From positions 1,550,001 to 1,614,000 of the forward strand of contig NZ_CP113975.1 in the NCBI RefSeq assembly GCF_026870155.1: a stretch of 64,000 nt of DNA, in the 5' to 3' direction. The stretch is from Flavobacterium marginilacus (lineage in GTDB: Bacteria; Bacteroidota; Bacteroidia; Flavobacteriales; Flavobacteriaceae). The notes under the pieces were generated by a model. It searched no databases. It saw only the letters and a list, made by a program, of their open reading frames with translations, and was not told the origin of the DNA. This document shows, piece by piece, positions 8,490 through 18,088 of this stretch. The position numbers and the translations under genes were made by a program. Within the stretch, counting starts at the first letter, position 1. Each line of letters opens with the position of its first letter.

Positions 8490-9569
8490 TTATTTCAAAT
8501 GAACATCAACATCAGCATTCATGCCTGGACGTAATAATTTTACTTTTTCAGGATCATTTGATGCATCTAAGCTGATTTTTACCGGTAATCTTTGAATTGT
8601 TTTTACAAAGTTTCCTGTAGCATTATCAGGCGGTAACAAAGAGAAACGAGAACCTGTAGCAGGAGAAAATGAAGTTAAAGTAGCTTGGAAATCATAATCA
8701 GGATACGCATCTACTTTTATCGTTACTTTCTGCCCAACTACCATTTTGTTTAGCTGTGTTTCTTTAAAATTAGCCACAACCCAAGCTTCATTGTTATTAA
8801 TGATGTAAAATAAAGACTGTCCGGCTTGTACCAATTGTCCTGGCTGGATATCAATTTTTGAAACCTGACCGTCAATTGCAGCAGTTACTACTGTGTAAGT
8901 TAAATTTAACTGAGCTGCTTCCAATAATGCTTTTGCTTTTTTAATATTAGCGGCAGCTACAAGTGTCTGTTTGTCAGAAACTCTTGATTTTGCTTCAATA
9001 GCCGATTTTTGATAAGAACTTGCTTTTTGCTGCTGTTCCAAAATACGTACTTGGCTTTCTGCTTCTTGCTTTGCAGCTAGAGCCTGTTCGTATTGCTGTT
9101 TAGTGATCGAATGCGTTTTGTATAAATTTTCATAACGTACATAATCACTGTTTGCTCTTCCTAATCTAATTTTTGCAGTCTCAATATTTCCTCCTGCAGA
9201 TTGTATATTGGCATTCGAAACAGCAACATTTGCTAATGCGCTTCCAATTTCTTCCTTGGCAGATTCAAAACTGCTTTCAGAACCGATATAGGCAGCATTG
9301 GCTTCTTCAATTTTCAATTGGTAATCTCTTTTGTCAATGGTAAATAAGGTATCTCCCTTTTTTACATAATCATTGTCTTTTACATACACTTTGCTGATAT
9401 AACCAGAAACCCTTGGAATTATTGGGTTCATGTTTTTCTCTATCTGAGCATCATCCGTTTCTTCATGTGATTGAGAATGAATGTATTTTACTATTCCATA
9501 AGTTCCTCCTCCTAGGATTAAAACCAATAGGATTATAATGAATTTGGTGTTTGTTTTTTTCTTTTCCAT
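8490..9569 (-). CDS. HlyD/EmrA-type membrane fusion protein
   Basis: 359 residues: one N-terminal membrane anchor (FIIILLVLILGGGTYGIV, about 10-27), a biotinyl-lipoyl-like half (VSGYISKVYVKDNDYVKKGD, about 55-74), a long Ala/Gln-rich coiled-coil hairpin (about 85-215), the second lipoyl half (TAAIDGQVSKIDIQPGQLVQAGQ) and a beta-barrel domain. It bridges the DHA2 pump in the inner membrane to the TolC-like channel. It lies 14 bp after the TolC-like gene. Confidence 0.92.
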   Translation of the reverse strand: MEKKKTNTKFIIILLVLILGGGTYGIVKYIHSQSHEETDDAQIEKNMNPIIPRVSGYISKVYVKDNDYVKKGDTLFTIDKRDYQLKIEEANAAYIGSESSFESAKEEIGSALANVAVSNANIQSAGGNIETAKIRLGRANSDYVRYENLYKTHSITKQQYEQALAAKQEAESQVRILEQQQKASSYQKSAIEAKSRVSDKQTLVAAANIKKAKALLEAAQLNLTYTVVTAAIDGQVSKIDIQPGQLVQAGQSLFYIINNNEAWVVANFKETQLNKMVVGQKVTIKVDAYPDYDFQATLTSFSPATGSRFSLLPPDNATGNFVKTIQRLPVKISLDASNDPEKVKLLRPGMNADVDVHLK

Positions 9570-9583
9570 GATATTGGTGGTCG

Positions 9584-10909
9584 TTATATTTTTGAAAGAT
9601 TGAAGGTTTGTGATAGCTGTCCTGTTGTTGATAGTAATTCGTAATATCTTTGAATAACATCTACTTTGGAAATAGTTTCGCTGATTTTTGATCTAAGCTG
9701 TTCTACATCGGCATCCAGTAAATCATTGGTATCTGCAAGTCCATTTTCGTTTTTATCTTTTACAATACGATAATTTTCGGCAGACTGTTCAACAGCTTGG
9801 GTTAAAACAATACTTTGCTTTACAGCCAGATCATAATTGGTAATTGCCTGCTGTACCTGCACGCGAATATTATCTTTTAATAACTCTTCAGAATTTTGAA
9901 CTTCAAGATTTTTGCTTTTTGCAATTTTTACCTCAGTACCGTTTTTTAGAATACCGCTAAGATCATATGAAACACCAACACCTAAAAACATGGCATTTTG
10001 GACCGTCAAGATGTGCTGTATGTTTAAAGCAGCATATCCGCCGGTCAAAGCAACAGTTGGATAATAGTTGGACTGGGCCATTTTTAAGTTGTTTTGAGAG
10101 GCTTTCTCCTGGAATTTTAATGCTTCCAAATCTTTACGGTTTTCAAGTGCCGGTTTCTCGTCAGTAGGAATTTCATCCTTTGGGAAATTAATCAGATCAC
10201 TTTCATTAACTACTAATTTTGTTCCTGCTGGTAATTTCAATATAGTAACAAGGTAGTAATTGAATATCGTTTCGTTATTGATTGCTTCATCAAGAGAAAG
10301 CTGAAGTTTAGAAACCTGTAGCTGTGCTTTTAATAAATCATTACGAGGTATAATTCCATTTTTTTCCAAAGCAATAAAATCAGTAACGCGCTGCTGTGCA
10401 CTTTTTTGGTTTTCTTTTATTAATTCAATGGTTCTTTGCGATTTGTACAAATTGGCATAATAGTTTATTACCCTCATTGCCACATCTTCTTTTGTTTTAG
10501 AAGCCATTGCATTTTCTGCCTGGAATAAATTGTCCTGAAGCTTAATTTCATTTTGAATTTTAAATCCAGAAAATATTGGAACTTTTAAGCTCGCTTGACC
10601 TATAGCTATATGACCTGGGGCAGGCATTCCTGCACCTGAGTCTCCCAGACTAATATTGGAACTTATTGTTGGTTCATTCAAACCAAGAAATTGTCCAGAA
10701 ATTGTTAAATCAGGATACTGATTGTTTTTTGCCGATTGTAATTCGTGTTTTTTGGTGTCTGCTTTGGTGTTCGCCAATGAAACTTCATTACTTTTTGTCC
10801 ATGCCAATTGTATTGCTTCTTCGAGCTTTAAATTGGTTTTGTCTTGGGCATTGATGGATGAAATTCCAATGAAGAACCCTCCAAAGAGCATTAAATTTCT
10901 AACTTTCAT
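9584..10909 (-). CDS. TolC-family outer-membrane efflux protein
   Basis: 441 residues with a signal peptide (MKVRNLMLFGGFFIGISSINAQ) and the two-fold repeat of long amphipathic helices typical of the OEP family (for example LQSAKNNQYPDLTISGQF and LKMAQSNYYPTVALTGGY). It should form the outer-membrane/periplasmic tunnel of this pump. Its start overlaps the end of the tetR gene by 11 bp, so regulator and channel are co-translated. Confidence 0.92.
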   Translation of the reverse strand: MKVRNLMLFGGFFIGISSINAQDKTNLKLEEAIQLAWTKSNEVSLANTKADTKKHELQSAKNNQYPDLTISGQFLGLNEPTISSNISLGDSGAGMPAPGHIAIGQASLKVPIFSGFKIQNEIKLQDNLFQAENAMASKTKEDVAMRVINYYANLYKSQRTIELIKENQKSAQQRVTDFIALEKNGIIPRNDLLKAQLQVSKLQLSLDEAINNETIFNYYLVTILKLPAGTKLVVNESDLINFPKDEIPTDEKPALENRKDLEALKFQEKASQNNLKMAQSNYYPTVALTGGYAALNIQHILTVQNAMFLGVGVSYDLSGILKNGTEVKIAKSKNLEVQNSEELLKDNIRVQVQQAITNYDLAVKQSIVLTQAVEQSAENYRIVKDKNENGLADTNDLLDADVEQLRSKISETISKVDVIQRYYELLSTTGQLSQTFNLSKI

Positions 10910-11525
10910 ACGTCAAGAGGGCTTTAATGGTTTGTTGAATGTGCATTGTCAAAGTTGTTTTTATGTAATTGTTGTATTTTTCTTCGGTATTTAGATTTAA
11001 AATTTCTTCAAAAAAAGGTCTGTTCATATAAAAATGAAAGTAGGTGCCTAAAATTGTAGGAGTTAAAAGTTCAATAATGACATCTTTTCTAAATACTCCT
11101 TTGGCCTGACCTTCTCGAATTATAATTTCTAATGATTTTAGGTTTGCTTTTTTTATTTCTGAAAAAGATTCTAATTCTAAAACTCTTTTTTTCGAAGCTA
11201 ATTCAAAATGTAAAATTCGATAAATTCCTTTGTTGCAATTAAGCCGATTGACATAAAGGGCAATTAGCTTGTAAATTTTTCCAACTGGATCCAGTTCTTC
11301 GTCTATTAGATCGCTTAAGAGTTCTTTAAGCCCTGAAGTTTTATATAAGACCAAAGATTCCAGTAACTTTTCTTTGCTGCCAAAATAATAAGAAACCATA
11401 GCAATGTTAATTTTGGCTTCCTTGGCAATATCTCTTATCGAAGTACCATCAAATCCTTTTTCAGCAAAAAGATTTTCCGCTACCAGAAGAATCTGAATTT
11501 GTTTTTCGTTAAAGTCCGTTTTCAC
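10899..11525 (-). CDS. TetR-family transcriptional repressor of the efflux operon
   Basis: 208 residues from a GTG start. N-terminal helix-turn-helix (LFAEKGFDGTSIRDIAKEAKINIAMVSYYFGSKEKLLESL, about residues 17-56) is typical TetR; the C-terminal part is a helical ligand-binding and dimer domain. The only nearby ATG (11533) is out of frame and stops at once, supporting the GTG. It is first in the operon and overlaps the tolC-like gene. Two identical palindromes cover its promoter, so autorepression relieved by a pump substrate is the likely mode. Confidence 0.92.
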   Translation of the reverse strand: MKTDFNEKQIQILLVAENLFAEKGFDGTSIRDIAKEAKINIAMVSYYFGSKEKLLESLVLYKTSGLKELLSDLIDEELDPVGKIYKLIALYVNRLNCNKGIYRILHFELASKKRVLELESFSEIKKANLKSLEIIIREGQAKGVFRKDVIIELLTPTILGTYFHFYMNRPFFEEILNLNTEEKYNNYIKTTLTMHIQQTIKALLTYES

Positions 11526-11546
11526 TGTTCCATTTTAAATTCTGTA

Positions 11547-11584
11547 CAAAATTAAACACTTGTTTAAATTAAACACTTGTTTAA
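11547..11584 (-). promoter_or_regulatory. Promoter with two tandem 16-bp TetR operators
   Basis: Two identical, nearly palindromic words TTAAACACTTGTTTAA at 11552-11567 and 11569-11584, 17 bp centre to centre, directly before tetR. A TAATTTTG box (consensus TAnnTTTG) at 11547-11554 on the minus strand overlaps the nearer operator, so a bound dimer would block the promoter. Confidence 0.75.
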
Positions 11585-11757
11585 TTTTGCTTTAACTTTA
11601 TTTTAACATTTTTTGAATTAAAAATTTAATTGTATTTAAAATTACATAAATTAGTTTTAAATTGTATGGATTGATATTTAAATTATTGATTATCAATGAA
11701 TAAATAAATTGTGAATATCTATTTTTGCGAATTAAGCGTTTTTTTTTGTTTAAAATC

Positions 11758-11765
11758 TATCTTTG
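11758..11765 (+). promoter_or_regulatory. Candidate -7 box (TATCTTTG) for the DUF4494 gene
   Basis: Fits the TAnnTTTG consensus 19 nt before the ATG at 11785. A matching -33 TTTG at the usual distance was not found. Confidence 0.35.
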
Positions 11766-11784
11766 GCATCCTTAAAAAAAATAT

Positions 11785-12351
11785 ATGAGCACAATTTGGT
11801 ACGAATGCAAAGTTAAGTACAGAAAAACAGATGAAACTGGAGGACAAAAGGTTACAACAGAACCTTATTTGGTAGATGCTTTATCTTATACAGAAGCAGA
11901 GAGCAGAATCACCGAAGAGATGTCCGCTTATATTAGTGAAGAATTTAAAATCACCAATATAAAAATGGCCAATTATGCGGAGATTCATCCTTTTGAAAAT
12001 ACGGACCGCTGGTTTAAAACCAGAGTTTCATTAATGGCTTATGATGAAGAAAGCGGTAAAGAAAGAAAATCAAATATGTATTTACTGATACAGGCCAATG
12101 ATGTGAAAGAAGCTTTTGATAATACGGTTCATGTGATGAAGACGACTATGGGCGAATATTCCATTCCTGCTATTTCTGAGTCTCCAATTATGGATGTATT
12201 TCCATATTTTTCGGGAGAAGATGGTGAATTGGAGGAATTGGAAAAATTTAATGCCCGCAAAAACTCTAAACCCGAAATAATAAAAGAAACTGATTTTGAA
12301 GATCCTATGGAATTTGAAACGGTTTTGGAGGAAGATGAGCAGGAAGCTTAA
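11785..12351 (+). CDS. DUF4494 domain-containing protein
   Basis: 188 residues. The first 150 match the DUF4494 pattern as I recall it: an opening WYECKVKYRKTDETG, then TEPYLVDALSYTEAESRI and RWFKTRVSLMAYDEESGKE. The C-terminal 40 residues are acidic and probably disordered. The family is widespread in Bacteroidota, cytoplasmic, and without a known function. The gene is monocistronic, with a TAnnTTTG box upstream and a terminator directly after it. Confidence 0.8.
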   Translation: MSTIWYECKVKYRKTDETGGQKVTTEPYLVDALSYTEAESRITEEMSAYISEEFKITNIKMANYAEIHPFENTDRWFKTRVSLMAYDEESGKERKSNMYLLIQANDVKEAFDNTVHVMKTTMGEYSIPAISESPIMDVFPYFSGEDGELEELEKFNARKNSKPEIIKETDFEDPMEFETVLEEDEQEA

Positions 12352-12372
12352 AAAACAGCAGCTGAATACATA

Positions 12373-12426
12373 AAAAAGGATTTTTTTGGTGCTGGCTATG
12401 CATTGAAAAAATCCTTTTATTTTTTT
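12373..12426 (+). terminator. Terminator after the DUF4494 gene
   Basis: Arms AAAAAAGGATTTTTT and AAAAAATCCTTTT around a GC-bearing loop, followed by a T-rich run. The remainder of the 12352-12674 gap is AT-rich with no gene that I can support. Confidence 0.7.
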
Positions 12427-12674
12427 GGTCTAAATTTCATTATTTATCAGCAAAATGGGTAATCATAGATTTTTTTATAGCTGAAATTAATTACTGAATC
12501 ATTTTATTTTTTTTCAAATATTAGCCAAAATCAGACTTTTGTTAATGAGTTTAATAGTGTTAAATTTTGATTTTTTTCCCGCTTTAACCATTTTGATATT
12601 TTTTCTTTTGTCAGACTATCCTATATTTATAAAAAAAATGCGAGAGTGACGTTGTATTAACTTAAGGAAGGATA

Positions 12675-14690
12675 ATGGGAAAGTCAAGAAAAGAGTTTAG
12701 CTATGAAGAGCTTCTTAAAAAAGTTAAGGAGCAGGAACTGCTGATAAAAGCGTTACATGATGAGAAGGAGGATAAAATCAATTTTGAGTATTTTATAAAA
12801 AATTCTCCTGATTTAGCCTGCATTGTAGGTGCTAATGCTTATTTTAAAATGGTTAATGACTCTTTTGTTAATGTGCTTGGATATTCAAAAGAAGAATTAT
12901 TATCTAAACCATTTTTTGAATTTATTCATCCTGATGATCTGGAAAAGACTTCATCAGTATTCACTTTGTTACCCAAAAATTCTCCAGTAGTTGATTTTGA
13001 AAACAGATATATAAAAAAAAATGGTGAAATCGTTATTCTGCAGTGGAAATCCAATTTAAATTATTCCAATAACTTAGTATATTCGATTGCCAGGGACATT
13101 ACTGATATTAGAAAAACACAGGAAAAACTGTTATCCAGTGAAAAATCATTAAACGAAGCTCAAAAAATTGCAAAAATCGGAAGCTGGGATTTTAATTTAA
13201 TAACTCAGGAATTGAATTGGTCCAACGAATTGTATAAAATTTTTGAATTTGAAAAAATCCAAAATGATACTGAGCTTTACGGGAAATACTTGTCCTGTTT
13301 TTTGCCAAAAGATGCAGAAATATTAAGGCTGAATATTAATAAAACCATTGCAGGCAGTGAACCGTATGAAATGGAACATCAGATTATACTGCCAAACAAA
13401 AAAATAAAATGGGTATACTGCACTGGAGTTTCGGTAACTGACAGTAATGGCAATGTAGTTGCTCTGAAAGGTGTTGTTCAGGATATTACTCAAAAAAAAG
13501 AAATAGCCGATACCATTAAAGCAAAAGAAAAAGCAGAAGCCTCTAATAAAGCAAAGTCTGATTTTCTTGCAAACATGAGCCATGAAATACGCACACCTCT
13601 CAATGGAATTATAGGTTTTACCGATTTACTGCTTAAAACAAAATTTGATAAAGACCAGTTAGAATATCTTTCTACAGTAAATGAATCAGCAAATACATTG
13701 ATGGAAATCATCAATAATATTCTTGATTTTTCTAAAATTGAATCGGGTAAGCTGGAATTGATTTCTGAAGAAATTGATATCTACGAATTATCAAATCAAA
13801 TAATAAATTTATTCAAATATGAAGCCAATCATAAAAAAATTGATTTGGTACTCCATATTGATCATGCTGTTCCGCAGTTTATAAAAGGAGATTCTTTCCG
13901 GCTGAAACAGATATTAGTGAATTTGCTGAGTAATGCAATGAAATTTACTTTTTCGGGGCATATAAAGCTTAAGATTGAACAAGCTGATGCAGATGAAATT
14001 GTCTCCAATATTAAATTTTCGGTAATCGATACAGGAATTGGTATAAAGACTCAAAATCAAAAGAAAATTTTTCAGTCATTTATTCAGGCAGATAATACCA
14101 CTACAAGAAAATACGGCGGAACCGGTTTGGGTCTGGCTATTTCAAGCCAGCTTTTGAAATTAAAAAAGAGTAAACTAAAACTGACTAGCTCATTTGGAGT
14201 TGGCAGTGAATTCTTTTTTATTATTCCTTTTGAAAAAATTAATGAAAAAGAAAACAGTCCTTTGATTCCAATGAATTTTAAAGAAAAAAAATCTTCAGAG
14301 ATTTCTAATTCTCTCGATAATTATAAAATATTAATTGCCGAAGACAATAAAATAAATATGCTTTTGGCCAAAACATTAGTCAAAAAAATTATTGGCAGCT
14401 GTACTGTAATTGAAGCCGCAAATGGTTATGATGCAGTAGTCCTTTCTGAAATGGAACTGCCAGACCTTATTTTGATGGATATTCAGATGCCGATTCAAAA
14501 TGGTTATGACGCTACTACGGCCATTCGGAAATCGAAAACGGTTATGCATATTCCTGTTATAGCTTTGACCGCAGGAGTTTTAAACGGCGAGAAGGATAAA
14601 TGCATCAGCCACGGAATGTCAGATTACATCACAAAACCAATAGTTCATGCTGATTTAGAAAAAGTACTGCATAAATGGCTGAAAAAGTAA
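12675..14690 (+). CDS. PAS-domain hybrid histidine kinase (PAS-PAS-HisKA-HATPase-REC)
   Basis: 671 residues, no signal peptide or membrane segment, so a soluble sensor. A short Lys/Glu coiled coil leads into PAS 1 (about 37-150, with YSKEELLSKPFFEFIHPDDL) and PAS 2 (about 160-275, PAS_3-like). The kinase core follows with the phospho-accepting His303 in [16 protein letters not shown] box LLSNAMKF, and G boxes DTGIGI and [10 protein letters not shown]. The C-terminal receiver carries Asp602 in LILMDIQMP. It has no DNA-binding output, so phosphate should pass to another protein. A larger paralogue lies 462 bp downstream. Confidence 0.93.
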   Translation: MGKSRKEFSYEELLKKVKEQELLIKALHDEKEDKINFEYFIKNSPDLACIVGANAYFKMVNDSFVNVLGYSKEELLSKPFFEFIHPDDLEKTSSVFTLLPKNSPVVDFENRYIKKNGEIVILQWKSNLNYSNNLVYSIARDITDIRKTQEKLLSSEKSLNEAQKIAKIGSWDFNLITQELNWSNELYKIFEFEKIQNDTELYGKYLSCFLPKDAEILRLNINKTIAGSEPYEMEHQIILPNKKIKWVYCTGVSVTDSNGNVVALKGVVQDITQKKEIADTIKAKEKAEASNKAKSDFLANMSHEIRTPLNGIIGFTDLLLKTKFDKDQLEYLSTVNESANTLMEIINNILDFSKIESGKLELISEEIDIYELSNQIINLFKYEANHKKIDLVLHIDHAVPQFIKGDSFRLKQILVNLLSNAMKFTFSGHIKLKIEQADADEIVSNIKFSVIDTGIGIKTQNQKKIFQSFIQADNTTTRKYGGTGLGLAISSQLLKLKKSKLKLTSSFGVGSEFFFIIPFEKINEKENSPLIPMNFKEKKSSEISNSLDNYKILIAEDNKINMLLAKTLVKKIIGSCTVIEAANGYDAVVLSEMELPDLILMDIQMPIQNGYDATTAIRKSKTVMHIPVIALTAGVLNGEKDKCISHGMSDYITKPIVHADLEKVLHKWLKK

Positions 14691-14710
14691 GGACAGACAG
14701 CTTTTTTTTA

Positions 14711-14915
14711 TTGGTCTCAAATAGAGTTTAAAACTATGCACTTTCAGGGCATCTCGCTTTAGCTTCCAAAAAAGTTTTTGCCACAGATTCACAGATTTTA
14801 AAATCATTTTTTATCTGTGAATCTGTGGCAAAATTTCATCAATTTTCGCAATCCAACTTTGCACTTTCAGTCTGCCTAAGCAAATCTATGGACTTTCAGG
14901 CCATAGTGGTTTAGT
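14711..14915. repeat. 205-bp dispersed intergenic repeat, copy A
   Basis: Nearly identical over its whole length to 30245-30451, with about a dozen differences. Its core is a perfect 21-bp inverted repeat (14776-14796 and 14813-14833, word GCCACAGATTCACAGAT) with a 16-nt loop. The right part has repeated ACTTTCAGTCTGC / ACTTTCAGGCCATAG words. It fills the start of the 14691-15152 gap between two paralogous kinases; the rest of the gap is AT-rich with no gene. Confidence 0.9.
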
Positions 14916-15152
14916 CTATTTTTTATTTTTTTTGACAAATTATGTTCTCAATTATTTGTGAGTTAGTGCGTTGTGTCAAATAATTTTTATACCTTTAATT
15001 TCATATTTTCCCCAAAACTTCAATCAATTATTTCTAATTAGCATTTTGTTATAAACTGTGCATACTGTTTAAATGCTGTCTCTAAATATTATTATCTATT
15101 TGAAAAAAAAGCGATTCCTTATATGATTTTTTAACTAATACATTTTGCAGAT

Positions 15153-18071
15153 ATGAAAGAAAAATTACCATCTGTTGAAGAATTGTTACAAAAAATAAAA
15201 AAGCAGGAAAATACCATTTCGCTATTGCAAAAGAAGATTGATTCTATTGCTAATTATGAGTTTTTTACCAGAGAAACTTCAGATTTTATTTGTGTTTCAG
15301 ATTTAAACAGAAATCTGAAAGATTTTAACCTAGTATTCATTAATAAATTAGGTTACTCCAAAAGAGAATTATTACTGAAGAGTTTTCTCAATTACATTCA
15401 TCCGGATGATATACCCAAAGTAGAGTTTTCTGCACAAGAACTTTTAAGCGGAAAAAAGTCTGTTATTTCTGAAAACAGAATCATTACAAAAAGCGGAGAA
15501 CACATAACAGTGCAGTGGACTTCTATTATAAATCCTTCCAAAAATTTAGTGTATTCTATAGGCAGAGACATTACCGAAATCAGAAAAATTCAAGAGCAGT
15601 TATCAGCAAGCGAAAGTTTATTGAATGATGCTCAGAAAATTGCTAAAATTGGAAGCTGGGAATTCAATATTGTTACTAATGAATTGATTTGGTCCAACGA
15701 ATTGTATCAAATTTTTGAAATGGAAAAAAGTCTTTTAGTCCCTTTATTTGATAACTATTTAAACTATTTTACAGAAGAGGATAAAGAACTGCTGTATGCC
15801 AGAATAAATGGCTGTATACAAAAGAAAGAGCCTTATGAAGTAACACATAAAATACTATTTCCCAACAATAGGTTTAAATGGATTTATGGAACAGGAATTC
15901 CAGTGTTAAACGATAAAAATGAAGTTGTAGCCCTGAGGGGAATTGCTCAGGACGTTACCGAAAAAAAACGGATAGAAAGTGAAATTCTGGCCAAAGAAAA
16001 AGAAGTTGAAAGTATCAGGGACAAAGAGCGGGAGCAGAGGAGTAATGCCAAGTTTAGAAATTACGTTGAAAATGCACCCGACGGGGTTATAGTTGTTACC
16101 AAAGAAGGACAGTTTCTGGAAATAAATCCTGCAGCATCAAAAATTACAGGATATTCAAAAAAGAAATTATTAAAAAAATCACTAAATGATTTAACACCAT
16201 CGAATTTTTTACCAAAGATTGAATCGGTTTTAAGCACTCTTTTTCTGAATGAAACCTCAAATGATATTATTCCTTTTATACATAGTGATAAAGGCAAACG
16301 TCTTTGGTCAATTGATGCAGTTAAACTGTCAGAAAAGCAGGCTTTACTCTTTGTAAGAGATGTTACCGAACGGGAAAAAGCGGAAGTAAAACTGAAAGAA
16401 AGTGAGCTTTTTTTAAAAGAAACCCAAAGCATAGCTCAGATAGGGACTTACAGTATTAATATGTACACCGGAAAATGGGCACGTACTGATTTACTGGATA
16501 CTATTTTAGGCATTGATGCTGATTATGATCTGGATGAAGCAAGCTGGACTGCTTTAGTGCACCCGGACTGGAGAGAGAAATTAGCTGTCTATTTCCAAGA
16601 AGAAGTGGTTGGTAAAAGAAAACAATTTGACAGAGAATATAAAATAATAAGAGTAAACGATAAAGAAGAACGCTGGGTGCATGGACTTGGAACCTTAAAG
16701 TGGGACGAAGAAAATAAGCCTTTGGTTATTTTGGGAACTATACGGGATATTACCGAGCACAAATTATTGGAGTTAGAATTAATCAGAGCTAAAGAAAAGG
16801 CAGAAGACAGCGAAAAAGATTTGTATGTAAAATATAATGAATACGAAGAAATAAACGAAAAATTAAAGCAAACCAATAAAGAATTAAAAAAGGCCAAAAT
16901 TCAAGCAGAAGAAGCCAATAAAGCCAAATCGGATTTTTTATCGAATATGAGTCACGAGATCCGTACGCCACTAAACGGGATAGTAGGTTTCACTGATTTA
17001 TTGATGAAAACTGAACTCGAAAAAAACCAATTGGAGTATATGTCAACGGTCAATATTTCGGCCAATTCTTTAATGGAAATTATTAATGACATACTTGATT
17101 TTTCCAAAATTGAATCCGGTAAATTAGATCTGAACATTGAAAATGTTGATCTTTTTAGACTGCTGCATCAGGTGATAGAATTGTTTAAACATCAAGCCAA
17201 TCTCAAAAATATCGATTTGTCGCTTACTATAGGGGAAAATGTTCCGCAGTATATATATGCAGATTCGATTCGGCTGAAACAGATATTGGTGAATTTAATA
17301 AGCAATGCTTTAAAATTTACTTCTTTCGGTCACATCCATTTGGATGCTGAACAGATAAAAGGGGGCAAAAAAAAAACGGGCATAAAATTTTCTATCAAAG
17401 ATACCGGTATTGGAATCAAGCTGTACAATCAAAAGAAAATTTTCAATTCCTTTGTGCAGGAAGACAATGCTACATCAAGAAAATTTGGAGGTACTGGTTT
17501 AGGGCTGGCTATTTCCAATCTGCTTCTTGGACTGATGAAGAGTAACCTTCAGCTGAAAAGTAAGTATGGAGACGGAAGTGATTTTTTCTTTTTGGTTAAA
17601 TTTAAAAAAGCTGAACCTCCTAAAGATACTTTTGCCGATTTGATGTCCAATAAGGTAATCTCAAAGATTGAAGGTTCAAATAATTTGGGCATACTGCGTA
17701 TTTTGATTGTAGAAGACAATAAAATAAATATGTTCCTGGCTAAAACATTGGTAAAAAGGATTATTCCTAACGCTATTATCCTAGAAGCTATGGACGGACA
17801 GGAGGGTGTAGAACAGTTCAAAATCAATAATCCAGATTTGATTTTAATGGATATACAAATGCCTATCAAAAACGGATATGACGCTGCTGTGGAAATTAGA
17901 AACCATAAAAAAGGATGCGAATTACCGATAATCGCTTTAACTGCTGGAATTATGGTTGGCGAAAAAGATAAATGTCTCGAATTTGGGATGAACGATTATA
18001 TTTCCAAACCAATAATCGAAGACGATCTGGAAGCGGTACTCCGAAGATGGTTGTTCACAAAAATCGTTTAG
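15153..18071 (+). CDS. PAS-domain hybrid histidine kinase, larger paralogue
   Basis: 972 residues, soluble. Four PAS-type modules: about 37-150, 160-275, 295-405 ([29 protein letters not shown]) and 420-540, the last two absent from the upstream paralogue. A coiled coil (about 545-590) leads to the kinase core with His601 in [15 protein letters not shown] and G boxes DTGIGI and [10 protein letters not shown]. The C-terminal receiver has Asp900 in LILMDIQMP. The shared blocks, including SNELYQIFE and IAKIGSWEF, show a duplication followed by addition or loss of two PAS domains. No output domain is present. It converges on the multihaem cytochrome gene 17 bp away. Confidence 0.93.
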   Translation: MKEKLPSVEELLQKIKKQENTISLLQKKIDSIANYEFFTRETSDFICVSDLNRNLKDFNLVFINKLGYSKRELLLKSFLNYIHPDDIPKVEFSAQELLSGKKSVISENRIITKSGEHITVQWTSIINPSKNLVYSIGRDITEIRKIQEQLSASESLLNDAQKIAKIGSWEFNIVTNELIWSNELYQIFEMEKSLLVPLFDNYLNYFTEEDKELLYARINGCIQKKEPYEVTHKILFPNNRFKWIYGTGIPVLNDKNEVVALRGIAQDVTEKKRIESEILAKEKEVESIRDKEREQRSNAKFRNYVENAPDGVIVVTKEGQFLEINPAASKITGYSKKKLLKKSLNDLTPSNFLPKIESVLSTLFLNETSNDIIPFIHSDKGKRLWSIDAVKLSEKQALLFVRDVTEREKAEVKLKESELFLKETQSIAQIGTYSINMYTGKWARTDLLDTILGIDADYDLDEASWTALVHPDWREKLAVYFQEEVVGKRKQFDREYKIIRVNDKEERWVHGLGTLKWDEENKPLVILGTIRDITEHKLLELELIRAKEKAEDSEKDLYVKYNEYEEINEKLKQTNKELKKAKIQAEEANKAKSDFLSNMSHEIRTPLNGIVGFTDLLMKTELEKNQLEYMSTVNISANSLMEIINDILDFSKIESGKLDLNIENVDLFRLLHQVIELFKHQANLKNIDLSLTIGENVPQYIYADSIRLKQILVNLISNALKFTSFGHIHLDAEQIKGGKKKTGIKFSIKDTGIGIKLYNQKKIFNSFVQEDNATSRKFGGTGLGLAISNLLLGLMKSNLQLKSKYGDGSDFFFLVKFKKAEPPKDTFADLMSNKVISKIEGSNNLGILRILIVEDNKINMFLAKTLVKRIIPNAIILEAMDGQEGVEQFKINNPDLILMDIQMPIKNGYDAAVEIRNHKKGCELPIIALTAGIMVGEKDKCLEFGMNDYISKPIIEDDLEAVLRRWLFTKIV

Positions 18072-18088
18072 ACTAACCCAAGAAACTA

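Noticed and set aside
14711..14915. Repeat block as a CRISPR array
   Set aside because: There is one unit per locus, with no regularly spaced repeats or spacers and no cas genes.
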